DNA of 64,000 bases from the NCBI GenBank assembly GCA_920105805.1, contig CAKKTI010000033.1:1-64000 (forward strand). The letters are read 5' to 3'. The notes under the pieces are model-generated. The model was not told where the DNA came from, did no database searches, and saw only the letters and a program-made list of their open reading frames with translations. Made by a program: the position numbers and the translations under genes. Every line of letters starts with the position of its first letter. Positions within the stretch are counted from its first letter, which is position 1. This document shows positions 38,344 to 49,479 of the stretch, piece by piece. Source of the stretch: Condylostoma magnum. Taxonomy: Eukaryota; Ciliophora; Heterotrichea; Heterotrichida; Condylostomatidae.

Positions 38344-39840
38344 TCAATAATCAAATAAAGTATAACTAGTTCCTATGGTAAATGATTAGCTATTTGTAGT
38401 AGTTCATCCTTTGTTAATTAATACAGCTTTAGTTATTCTGTTAGTTAGGTAAGCTAATCACGTCTTATGTTTCTAATAGGAGTTCTGTTTAAGTAGTGAG
38501 TTAACTGTTCTTCAAATTTGATTTATATTTCTGACTCCTATGTTGAATTATTGCTTCTATACCTTTTATTTGTGCGTAGGCATTACAACACTTCGTAATT
38601 TGTAAGTAAATTCTTCTCTAGACTATATAAAAGTTACATTTCCATTTTAAGTTTAACTATTTAAGTATATAGCTGCTTCCTCTCTATATTGTTCGGACTC
38701 TTCTAGAATCTAGTAGATCAGGCTCACATATGTCTAAAATTTATCAATTAAAGCATCTTGTAAGTCTTCCGGCAACTTATTCGCCAATTCCTCGAATTAC
38801 TGTGCTATTATATCAAAATCTTCGTATGATATGTTATAAGAAGGGTTGGGGAGCTTTTAAATAAATTCTTAAACAAAATCTGTATCATCAGTCTTAATCA
38901 TATAGTCAAGTAAAGATTAAACATAAATTTAGCATTATTCTTGACTCACTTCTATGTCAAAAACACTTATACCATTTGCCACGCACTTTTTTATGATCTC
39001 AGATCCTATTTCCTTACTTTATACAAACCTTAAAAACTACTAGGCTTAGTCCAGATTATCCTGTATAAACTTAACTACCTTTTCAATTTCTTCCTCATCG
39101 TTATATAGCATCATTGCAGTATATCAAGAGTCGTGCAGGAACTCAGGAAGTTCATTCTTTTGTTTAGATTATATTATATCAAAGCAAACCTCGGCGTCTC
39201 TGGCTATTTCTAATAAAAGCAAGCTTATTTGTTTATCTATTACACTATTAGATTGCTTTACTCCTTTCCAGCATGGTTTTATAGCAGTTTGGCAAATTTC
39301 AATTAACTTTGAGCTTTGCTTAGACCTTATAGCCAAGTTATTCCATATGTAAAAGATTATGTTGTACAGCTTATCTACAATTTCATCTGGGAAAGGTCCT
39401 GTGAGATTTTCTAGAAATTTAAACATATACTTGAAGTTAATAATTCTGTATTGGTAAAGCAAAAAGGCGTCATCTATTAGATTGAAGACATCGATGTGAG
39501 TGAAAAAATTGTGCTTTAAGGGATTTAGGATGTTTGTAAGTAATTCTTCAGAGTAAATGACTCGGTATAACCCTTAACCTTAGCTATTTAACTTAATCCA
39601 TTGAGTGTTTTCTACAAGCTGGTATTCCTACTGTTGCTAGTCTAAATCTAATGCACTTTTTTCCTATTAGTTGCTCTCATAATCTATTTATAAGGTCCAA
39701 ACTGTAGCTTCATTAGAAATCTTTCTTGCTATTTGTACAGATTCTTGAGTTATTCTAAAAGAGCTGTTGGGAAGTTTTTCGATTAGTACAATTGGATAGT
39801 CTTCTATGCCTTCCCACAACTCTTAGATTTAGCTTATCAT
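38344..39840 (-). CDS. M1 aminopeptidase C-terminal (ERAP1_C-like) domain without the catalytic domain
   Basis: A 498-residue ORF starting MISQIQELWEGIEDYPIVLI. It opens in what corresponds to the end of the catalytic half of an M1 peptidase (YPIVLIEKLPNSSFRITQES). The beta-sandwich and hinge follow (VWTLQIDYES; WIKLNSQGQGLYRVIYS; VFNLIDDAFLLYQYR), then the helical ERAP1_C repeats. The GAMEN and HEXXH zinc motifs are absent, and only 112 bases separate its ATG from the divergent gene at 39953. It therefore cannot be an active peptidase as read. The frame stays open with TGA as W (HDSWYTAM, KTWLAYL). It could be a derived non-catalytic protein or a truncated gene. It ends TGA TAA at 38341-38346. 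Confidence 0.7.
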
Positions 39841-39952
39841 ATTTATTACTAAATTGCATCTTATGCATTAAGTTATTAGAAACAATTACATACTAACTCC
39901 CTAATAATACACAGCCTAATCCTCTTGTTTGCTTACCAGTACTTTTATAATA

Positions 39953-40732
39953 ATGCAGAAAAAGTTAGACCTAAATGCTGAAAGCCCAGACTTCCCTGAA
40001 TACTTTTAATCTTAATTCACAAGTATATAAAAGTATCCAACAAACAAAAAAGCTATCAAACCCCTAAACTACAAAACACCCTTAAAGCAAGCAGTTTCTA
40101 TTGAATCCCCTGCAAACTTCAAACTGAACGGAATTTAAGTACTTGATTAATTCTAAAAGAACAAAATAGTAAGTGAAAGAGTAGAAGATCAACGATTATT
40201 TCACAGTGCTTTAAAAACCCGTAAAGAATTTGATTGCCCATCCTTTAACTTTTCTCATCTATCAATTGACCACTGTAAAGATACAGACTAAGCTAGACTA
40301 GGTGAGAGTTTTGGAATTGAATAAGGAATAACAACTCCGTTCAAGCTATAAAGCGACTATTACAAACATTTCAACTAAAAGAACAGTTCTCCCAATAGAT
40401 TCAACAGGAGACGAGGAATGTTTACCTTTATTAGCAATTCTCCAAACCTGAAGCGATTTGACTCTAAGATATTTTAAAAGCTCCAAAGCAAATACAGCAA
40501 AAGTTCAATTCAGTCACTTTCCCCAGTACGACCTTAGCGGCCTGCACCTATTAGACCTTAGGTGAAAAACAGGCTAAGTAGGTCAGTTTGCTTCAAATCT
40601 CCAGCAGCCTTACAAAATGCTTTAATTACTAGCTTTGAGTAGAAAATGAACCAGGATTTAAGAAGCTGCTTGGGGAGTACCACTCAAGATATATATAATA
40701 CTTCATATCGTAAACTTAAAAAATTAACTTAA
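39953..40732 (+). CDS. Unknown Ser/Lys-rich protein
   Basis: About 259 residues starting MQKKLDLNAESPDFPEYF. It is basic and Ser/Asn/Gln-rich with no hydrophobic segment, and with proline-rich patches (SPVRPQRPAPIRPQVK). No domain is recognised. Stop TAA 40730-40732 lies five bases before the next ATG. The alternative, TGA 40739-40741, would overlap that ATG by the classic ATGA four-base arrangement. It heads a plus-strand run of six closely spaced genes and shares its promoter region with the M1-like gene. Confidence 0.6.
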
Positions 40733-40737
40733 AAACT

Positions 40738-41619
40738 ATGAAAAATCGTCGTGAGATTTCAACACGTTACTAATGGTAGGCTATATACAGAAGGAGAAAC
40801 TTAGTGTAGAGCACAACCCCGGGGGATCTAGAGATTTTCAGTCCTAATGTCTCTAACTACTTATAACAGGGTAGAAATAGGTCAAGATAAAGTCCTGATT
40901 ACACAATAAATGTAAGTTTTAACTAGTCTGTGAGAGGGATGAGTCTTGATAGGAAAAATGAATCACTGAATGGACGTTTGGAATTTGCTAAGGCAAATTT
41001 TAAGCAATTGTAAGATAAGTATAACAATTTGTAAAATCAGATAGAGGAAAGAGTGTAAGATGCAAATTTAGTCACTCTTGGGTCCTCGAGTACAGTTTTG
41101 ATGAGCAGAGACACTGACTAGGATCCGACTAAGCAATCCTTAGCAGTAGAAATTGAGGATTTAACAGAGATGTTGGCTGGATCTACCAACTAAATCGACT
41201 TTCTGCTAAAAGATATCGATAAAATAGTACAAAATCACGACAAGCTCATTAGAACTATAAACCACTAAAATTACCTAGACCAACTTCACGACCATACAAA
41301 AGATGTAAAGATAAATCTATTATAAGAAACTGTATAGAAAAAGGCTAATCAACTCAAAGCTGCTAAATAAGAGTTTAAATAATACTAATAAGACAGTAAC
41401 GAGACTCTAAGGAAAAAACGGTAATTAGAGTAAATTAACCAAGACTTAGACGAAGAAATAAAACAACTTTCTAGGGACACAAAAGACTAGGAAATTATAA
41501 AACAGGCGGAGTTATAGTGTTAGATTATAATGACTTAATAAATGCTACAGCACAGCCAGAAGAAAGTATCAAGATATGAGAACTTTATACAGCAGCATAT
41601 CAAGGAAAAGAACTCGTAA
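40738..41619 (+). CDS. Coiled-coil protein
   Basis: A 293-residue ORF starting MKNRREISTRYQWQAI. A basic N-terminal 90 residues with Arg/Ser/Gln is followed by long heptad-repeat coiled coil (LEFAKANFKQLQDKYNNLQN; NQLKAAKQEFKQYQQDS; LEQINQDLDEEIKQLSRD). It ends FIQQHIKEKNS and three tandem stops TAA TAA TAA (41617-41625), then AAA and the ATG of the next gene in the same frame. The last two glutamines before the stop are CAG CAG, though TAA/TAG is the usual Q codon elsewhere in this gene. The likely role is structural (centriolar or ciliary), by analogy only. Confidence 0.7.
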
Positions 41620-41628
41620 TAATAAAAA

Positions 41629-44600
41629 ATGTCATTTTTGTACAGATTATTTTCAATTTCTCACAGATGGGCAAACGTGTCTTTAGTTTAACTTAGAGAC
41701 GAGCTAGCCAAAAGAGGATTGAAAAGAACAGGAACTAGAGATTAATTAATACAGAGACTGTCAAGTAGTGATAATCTACGATAAGCTGCTTAGACAATGC
41801 CAGATGAAAAGCCATTAGAAAACTCTCATCTTTAAAATCTGGGCAAATAACATATTTTCTAGGAAATTGTAAGAAGAAAGCCTAATTTAAACCTATCATA
41901 AAGAACAACTAAAGCATAAATGATTGAAATCTTGTAGAATATTTTAATAGAGTCAAGAGGACAGTAGGTAGAGATTAGGGATCTGAGGAGTTTAATTCTT
42001 GCAACTAAATAAAACCCTGAGAATGTTACATCGGCGTAGATTTGTGAGATTTTTGAGTAGCTTACAGATCCCTACTTAATTCCATAATTAGAGCTTAATA
42101 TGCTGAAGCATTCTGATAATGGTATGTTGTAGCCTCTTTGGAGGATTTTATAAAGAGATCTTGATAATATATCAAAGAATTAGCTGATGATAGTAGTGTA
42201 ATTTATCAGCTTACTTAAAAATCTGTTTAAGATTTAGTTTGAGTCTGGATGGATTTCTGAAGATTTTGAGGAGAGGCTGCTTAGTTAATTTGTCAATAAG
42301 CCATAGGATCTCGATTTGAATGAAATATGCTAATTAGTTGAAGCATCTTCTTAATATTAGGAGTTTGAGCAATATTTTAGGAATTTAGTTGAGAAACAGT
42401 TGTAGTAAGCGACTGATTTAGGTATTTAAGAGCAATTAACTGTAATAGATTCTCTGCCTATAGGATGCTATGAAAACAATAAACAAATCATTGACTAGCT
42501 TATAAAAAATGTTTATAATAAAAGAATACAGCCTTAGTATGAAAGAAGACTGAGAAGTTTATACTCTATTTATAATATAGGGGCACCAATTCCTCTAGAG
42601 TTAGTACATTAGATTGATAAAATGCCTAGGGATGTGTTTAAGAGAATATCACCTGTATCTATTTTCTAAATAGCTGAAATTTTAGGGGGATAGGGAAAAT
42701 TATCGGAGGATTTAATGGATAAAATGGTAGTAATCCTATCAGCCCATAATTTCGTGGATACAGAAGGTCTAGAACTGTATGTAAACTTTTTAGATACTAT
42801 TAACAAATAAGGAAATTTCCATTTACTATTAACCAGGCCTCACATTATAGAAAAATGTATTTAAGGACTACAAAACATGAACTTACAGACACTTTTAAAA
42901 TTCTCAAATTGCTACATGTATCACACAGGCTCTGAGATTTTGATAAGTCATCTTTTATAAACTGTAAAAGTATAAAAGGAAGTTGAACAGTATCTAGACT
43001 ATATCGAAGGTATTCTTAATGGATTAATTTACATATCTCAGGAAAAACCTATTTTTTCTTATCAGTTTGAATCTTATCAGAAAATTTATTCAATTGAAAG
43101 AGAAACATTAGCTGATTTATTATGTTCTTATTTAAATCTTGATGATCATATTGATACTGTATGCAATTACTACGCCTCAGAGTTATGCACAAAATTCAAA
43201 TCAGATGAAATCTTTAAAAGGGAAATCACTCCTAACAATGTACATAAACTTGCGCTTGTTTATAGTAAATTTTACGAATAAATAGACAGTACTCAGAGGG
43301 ATAAATTCGGAATCAACATACTCAAAGCTGCTATATCCTTAAATACATAAAATCGGTGTAGAATAGCCTTTTTAGTAAGTAAGTCATAAATGTACGAATA
43401 AAACGAGTCAGTTGATAGTTTTATATCCCAGTAACAACTTAAACAACTTTGCTTAGAAATTTTAAACCTAGAAAAAGACATAAACCTTTGCTTAGCTATT
43501 CTTTACAACTTAAAATTATCTCCAGAAAAGGCAATGCTGCAAGATTTTATAAGGAATAAAGTAATCCCATAGCTTCATACTAAGAGTTTATACGGTGAGG
43601 AGTTATTAAAAACTATAATAATGCTTTCTAGCTTGAATATAAGACAGGCTGTATTGTCAGCCATTCCAAATCTTAGATTTTGGCCAGAGCGTGGTCCTAA
43701 GCTTTAATAAGAAACAATCCACTAATTTTTGAATATAGTAAATACTCTGCAAACAGACATTTCTGACTGGGAAAGTTTAGGACTGTTTTTCTATCAAATA
43801 CGGTAGCAATTAGGAGATTAGAACGCTTAGCTACTAATGCAGATTTTAAAGCCCTACCAAAACCTAGTAGACTAAAGACTAATTCTACACCTATCCTAGT
43901 AAGTTAAAGACACTAGTATTAAAGACACATTAGCCAAGGATAATAGGCATGAGATTCTACAGTCAAACTAAATTCCTTCCATAGATAATCTGAACATTAT
44001 ATACAAAGCATCTGCTTCTAGACTGGGAAGCGGGGTAAGAATTTCAGATTATATTAAACTAGTGTAAAATTCGTCCTAGGATAACGATAGAGTAGAAATA
44101 ATTGAGGCTTTATACGACTACGCAAGTCGAGTAGGTTTATAAGAAGAGCAGATTCAGTATTTAAATCAATATTTCGATAAATCAAGCTTTATTTAAAGAT
44201 GCAACAAAAATTTGCTAGTGAATTATGCGTTTGTGAATTCAATTGACCCGCAAAAGTTCTAAAAGGTTAATTAGAGGGCTATAGAGATAATTTAAGCTGA
44301 ATTCAAAGACTAATTATCAGCTAAATACATAAACCCATAATCTTAACTTGAATGCTACTCAGCATTTACATACAAAACAATTCTTGAGCCTAGGAAACTA
44401 TCTTCAAACAACGAGTAGTATAGAAGCTAAAATCCTGAGTACTCACAAATTCCAACCATGACGCCATAAGAAATCAATCATTTCTTGAAAATAAACGCTA
44501 TTTATAATGCACTAAACGAGCCCAAGCCAGATCAAACAGTCAACTCTCTGCATTTCTACTATAATCAAATAATGAATAACCAAGAGACTATCAATTTCAC

Positions 44601-44940
44601 AAGAGATTTCCTAGAAAGCTTGAATATATAAGGAACTCTACGGCAATTAGACAAGAAAATACAGACATACTTAGAAAACGAGAATACATTATGAAAAGCC
44701 ACCATAGGTTTCCCTCAGCATAGAGTAGGGATAATGTACACAGTAAGTTAGGACTAGGTTTACAATGAGAACGGTAAAGAAATCGGTGCAGTTTTCATGG
44801 ACAGACTCATCAGATCTTAATTAGAAAAGTTCGGAAGATGAAGGACAGTAATTGTAAGGCATTCTACATGGAGTGGGATGCAGGAAGAAGGCAAGCTGAA
44901 TTTTGTACGACAACTGCAGCAGAGACTAAGATTAGTTTAG
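41629..44940 (+). CDS. Large SAP-domain protein, probably mitochondrial, with RAP-like C-terminus
   Basis: An 1,103-residue ORF in one uninterrupted frame. Residues 1-15 (MSFLYRLFSISHRWA) resemble a mitochondrial presequence. A SAP motif follows directly (VSLVQLRDELAKRGLKRTGT then RDQLIQRLSS). The long middle is all-helical with no obvious repeat consensus. The final 80 residues (KEIGAVFMDRLIRSQLEKFG, then WRTVIVRHSTWSG) have the spacing of RAP domains, found in organelle RNA-binding proteins of alveolates. A role in mitochondrial RNA handling is inferred. TGA is W at NTLWKATIG and GRWRTV. The end QLQQRLRLV then TAG uses CAA/CAG for its last glutamines. Confidence 0.65.
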
Positions 44941-44968
44941 ATTTAATTTGGTGAAAGTATCAGTAAAA

Positions 44969-46063
44969 ATGAATCAAATAGAAAAAGGATAGACAAGCGT
45001 TTTCGTTTAGTCAGTGACTTGGTCAAGAGACTCACATAATTTATTTGACTATGAGTCAAGCAACATAGTGCAAAATGATCTTTATATACAATCCGACTCC
45101 ACTCTAGTACATCAGGACAATTAAGTCTAAGTACTAGAGACTTAAGGGGATGTAGAAGACAAGAGACTACTTGCCAGAGTAGAATTCTCTCCAGATAGTC
45201 CAGGAAACTGTATACTAAAACAAATAGAAGAAGACACTTTATGGCTAATTGCAAAGCACTAAACCCTTCCTGACAATTCCCCAGGTTACATTCTAAAGCA
45301 AGGGGATATAATAAAGCTTGGAAGAGTGAGGTATAGGATACTAGAAGCTAATAATAACTAGAATGATGTGGACATAAACCCAAGACAAAGCAACCCGATA
45401 TCCGACATAGAGCTAGCATCGTGTAGAATCTGCTTTGATAATACTGAAACTGAGCTAAATCCTTTAATCCATCCCTGTGACTGCTCAGGCTCTATGGAAA
45501 GGATTCATTTATACTGTCTACGACAGTGAATCAACTCCCGTGTGGAAAAACGCTTAAATGAGAAGGTTTTTACATTCTCATGGCCTAATATGGACTGTGA
45601 GATATGCAAAACTTCCTTTCCATTTCGAATTTTACATGATTCGCAACTATATCAATGCTTCTAGACCGAATATCCGCATCTACCATGTCTGGTGTTAGAA
45701 GCTATTTCCTAGGATAGACACAAGAGAAGGGGGATATACTCGCTTTGCTTTAACGATGAAACCTACGCCCAGATGGGCAGAAGCCATGAAAGTGACGTAA
45801 GGATTACTGATATATCAGTATCTAGGGCCCATGCTCTTATTTACTACTAGGATGATAAATTTGTACTGAAGGATAATAAAAGCAAATTCGGTACATTGAT
45901 ACAAGCCAGCTCTGAGATAGTTTTAGGAAGTACTACTGTAGCTTTGTAACTAGGAAGAACTGTTATTTATGTGAAGACTGTAGAAAATGAGGCGAACAAG
46001 GTGTATGGAGAGGAAAGCATCATTGATCAAGACGACACTTTGACACCTGATCTTTCTTTTTAG
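44969..46063 (+). CDS. FHA and RING-CH (RINGv) double-domain protein
   Basis: About 364 residues. The middle has a C4HC3 RING-CH finger: CRICFDNTETELNPLIHP, CDCSGSMERIHLYCLRQWI, then CEICKTSF. The conserved W of LRQWI is TGA. After it comes an FHA phosphothreonine-binding domain (QMGRSHESDVRITDISVSRA, then DNKSKFGTLI). An earlier region (residues 60-125, SPGYILKQGDIIKLGRVRYR) has FHA-like strands too. RING-CH proteins are E3 ubiquitin ligases; joining one to FHA suggests phosphorylation-directed ubiquitination. Stop TAG 46061-46063; the alternative TAA 46076-46078 would leave one base before the next ATG. Confidence 0.8.
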
Positions 46064-46079
46064 ATAAATTTTGAGTAAA

Positions 46080-46463
46080 ATGGGAAACTCGGCCAATTGT
46101 GCTGGAAATTGCTAGGGAGAGTAGAAAGAGGTGGTAAATTTCGATGATTATATAGAGCATCCTGGCATTAGCAGAGAGGATGTAAGGTTTATACACAATT
46201 GCTTTGAGTATTTGGAGCCAGAAAATGGATTGGTGAATGTTGAAAAGTTGAAACGGAGACCTGATATACAGTACTTGCAGCCTGCTATTAGAGCCATGAG
46301 AGATAGTACTGAATTAAACTTCAATGAGTTCTTCTAGGCAATGAGACCAAGTTTACTGGAAATGAAAAATTAAGAAACTGTGATGGAAACCACTAGTGCT
46401 AATGTAACCTGCATTATTTGCCCGTTTAAAGAAAGTAGTAAGTCAGAGTCAAGGAAATTCTGA
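46080..46463 (+). CDS. Small acylated EF-hand-like protein
   Basis: A 127-residue protein starting MGNSANCAGNCQGEQKEV. Gly2 followed by Ser/Asn fits N-myristoylation, and the near cysteines fit palmitoylation, so it is probably membrane-anchored. The body (ISREDVRFIHNCFEYLEPEN; LNFNEFFQAM) has the helix-loop-helix pattern of a degenerate EF-hand pair, without clear Ca2+ ligands. It is read to TGA 46461-46463 after SKSESRKF; a TGG-free tail continues if that TGA were W. It follows the FHA/RING-CH gene almost directly, in a different frame. Confidence 0.6.
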
Positions 46464-46518
46464 GATTAATGAATTTAGATTTTTGTACAAAAGTCGCTTT
46501 CTAATTTAAATTAATAAA

Positions 46519-47670
46519 ATGAACTTAAGCTACTGAAACTTTGAAACAACTGATGGGAATTATTAGACTAAAGATGAGCTTTTTGATATGTCGAATATTG
46601 AAGCCACTATATAGAAGAGCAGAAGGGTAATTTAAGATAGTTTAAAGTTAACTGATAAGGCCTAGTCAAAAAATAATTCGTTTTAATGCTCAATGGAAAC
46701 TTCACCTTAGAAAATTAGGGAAAGTTAGAATAATGAATAACTTAATTAGATTGTAAGATAGCTCAAAGAGACATAAGCACTTAATTTTAAATTAGAGTAG
46801 CAGTGTGGATATCAAAAGGAAAAACTTAATTAACTACAATCTGAGCTTTATTCAGAAAGAAATTATAGGAGTCAGTAAAATTCTGTATTATCAAATGAGC
46901 AAAGCTAGAAAGTTGCTTATTATCAGGAAAAGTATGAAAAATTAAAGAAATAATTACAAAAGAAAAATTAATATCTAAGTGAACTTGAAATGCAGAATTA
47001 AGAGTTAAAATCTCAAAATGCTTAATTAAGTTTCGAGAATAAAGAACTCCAGAATTAAAGTTAATAGTTCAAGGGAAAAATTGATAATGAATATACTGCG
47101 ATTTTATAAGAAAAGGAGAATATAAAAAATTAGAACTATGAACTTTAGCAGAATGTTAATCAGCTTGAATTACAAGTATAGAAGACTTAAAAATAATTGC
47201 AATCTTAGATCTAAAATTTATAGGATACTTTATAGTAAAAGTAAGAAAGCATTTAATTATTAGAGAAAGCGTTGTAGGACTGTAAACAATAGAAAAATTA
47301 GCTAATGTACGAAAATGAGTAGCTTGTCAAGATTTAAACAACCTTTAATTAACTGCAAAAAGCTTAAATTTCAAGATAAGGCACAAATTATTCTTACTCA
47401 AATCACTTATAATTTTCACCGACTCAAGAAGATACATCATTTAATAACAGGACTACTGATTTTGAATTTTAGCAAAAACTACAGCAACTTGATACATAAA
47501 TTTAACAATTTTAAAAAGATTTCAGAAATCTTTCAGTTTAAAATCAAGCCCCTAATAGCGAAATTGATAAATTTTTCCCTTAGTAGAAGAGCCATTCAAA
47601 ACTAAAGCGAAAGAAATAAACTAAACGTAGGAGATCAACATCTAAATCTAAATTATATCGTAATAGTTAA
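46519..47670 (+). CDS. Gln-rich coiled-coil protein
   Basis: A 383-residue ORF starting MNLSYWNFETTDGNYQ (W = TGA). From about residue 70 to 290 it is an almost unbroken coiled coil dominated by Gln, Leu, Glu and Lys (QLKETQALNFKLEQQ; SELEMQNQELKSQNAQLSFE; LQNLQDTLQQKQESIQLLEK-like). The basic tail KLKRKKQTKRRRSTSKSK could be a nuclear or microtubule-binding signal. Most Q codons are TAA or TAG, so under the standard code the gene is invisible. It ends TAA AAA TGA at 47668-47676. The role is unknown; structural coiled coils of this kind are common in ciliates. Confidence 0.7.
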
Positions 47671-47897
47671 AAATGAAATTACTCTATGCAGTTAGCGTAA
47701 CAACTAATGGTCGATATATGTATAATCTTCTAGTGTAGTTGAAATATAAGAGTAATATTTCTTTAAAATAGTCCATTTTAACAATTACTATATAAAATAT
47801 AAATAAAATTATGATCAATTAGCCCAATAACTAAAAAATCACAATGAAATATTTCAACTAAAAGATCAAATAATTTTCGTATCTAATTACTTACTAC

Positions 47898-48833
47898 CTA
47901 ATTAGTAGAGCTAATCATTAACTCCCAGAATCTCTCATAATGTAAGGTTTCAACAACACAAACAGTTTTACTCGGTGTCTGCCATGCTTATTTAAATAGA
48001 TTCCAACTATCCCAATGTACTATTGTGCTACCCCTTCTTTTCCCTTCAAGTTCGATTTCCACAAACTTCTAGTGTTAAACATCACTTAAGCTTGGATCAA
48101 CAGCTATTGCAGCAGCTACTGAGTCACAAACCATAACATGTCCAATTGACCCTTAGTAATCTAGCAGCTCTTTAATAAACCTCCCCTTTTAAGTATTTGT
48201 ATTTCCCCATCTATTTAAAATATCCTCTGTATGCGTCATACTAAGAATAGCCACAGTTTCCCATGAAACCATCGTAATATCAGAGCATTGATTAAAAACT
48301 ATAGAAGCTGCTTCTGGATCTTACCATACATTATACTCAGCAGTAGGGGTCATATTACCATCTTGGCGCAAAGTTCCAGCCATTGCCACAACTTTTCCAA
48401 TTTGAATATCAGGCTAGCACATAAGAGCTATTGCCAAATTCGTCATTGGGCCTAGAGTTAATATATTTATGCCGGGGTGCTGTTATGCAAGGTTTAATAT
48501 AGCCTAATATGCAGGTATATCTTATACTTTCTCAGGGGATTTTTGCTACTCTGGATGCCTATTTCAGTAACCGCCGAGTCCATCTTCTCCGTGATATTCT
48601 GTAGCATCTGTATGAGGCTAAATAAAAGCTTTTTATGATCCTTTGTAGACAGGGACATCCTACCTATCGCATATTCGGCAAATTTCGATGACATTGATGC
48701 AAACTTTCTCGAGGTCCACATTGCCATTAATGCAAGTAATGGCTTTAATATCTATGTTTTGGGAAGATAAGAGCATTACGAGAGCTTAGGCGTCGTCTAC
48801 ACCGACATCAGTGTCAATGATTCACTTTTCCAT
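47898..48833 (-). CDS. Inosine-uridine-preferring nucleoside hydrolase
   Basis: A 311-residue enzyme that splits the N-glycosidic bond of nucleosides in purine salvage. It starts MEKWIIDTDVGVDDAQAL; the DTDxGxDD motif binds Ca2+ and the nucleophilic water. Further motifs: ITCINGNVDL, HGEDGLGGYW, INILTLGPMTNLAIAL, EYNVWQDPEAA and HVMVCDSVAAAIAVDP. The catalytic-site histidine region is VVETLHYERFWELM. TGA codes W in EKWIID and GGYWNRH. Stop TAG 47898-47900 fits the family length; a second TAG lies 15 bases on. It is convergent with the coiled-coil gene. Confidence 0.95.
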
Positions 48834-48856
48834 TTTAAATAATTTATGTGGTCCGA

Positions 48857-49012
48857 CTAGACCTTATCGAATTTACTCATAAGAGAAGTTGGATTTAGCT
48901 TTTAAGCTCTGAGTCTCTTCTAAACTGCTTAAAACAGCGAGTGACTTAATAAATTTGCTTTTTTTACCTTGTGGGGGTGGGATAGTACATCAATTAGATT
49001 TTGGAAACTCAT
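48857..49012 (-). CDS. Possible 51-residue protein
   Basis: A short frame starting MSFQNLIDVLSHPHKVKKAN and ending LMSKFDKV before TAG 48857-48859, 23 bases upstream of the nucleoside hydrolase ATG. Its composition is balanced, less AT-driven than the surrounding DNA, and it keeps the tight spacing seen between other genes. No similarity is recognised and it may be a chance frame or the leader of the hydrolase mRNA. Confidence 0.3.
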
Positions 49013-49479
49013 TTTAGAATTAATTTAAATTTAATTTTTGGTTGCGAATTAAAGCTTCAAAATTAGCTTTCATACAAAATTTAGTAAAGTACTTCACTTT
49101 ACAGTGGATGAATCTGATATCTAGCCGATAAAACATTTTATATATGAGAAATAATGTTATATCCTATTTGCAAATTAAAAATTATGAAGTTTATGTAGTT
49201 TATGAATAGCTGAAGCATTACGTTTGTATTATAATGTGGTGTATTAATAAGTGATGATAAAAAGCCTTTCTAAATAAATGTTAGCATATTGTTATAAATT
49301 TTGTAATCAATTCTCTGATATAAAAGCTTCAATTGTAATAGGTTCATTGACAAGTAAATCGGTTCTTTGGAATTATCTTACAAAGGTCATGATTACTCTC
49401 TTCTTAATATTAATATACAGAATAAAGCTTTCTATATGAATAATCCTTATATATCTATTTCAATTTATCAGCTTGTTAA

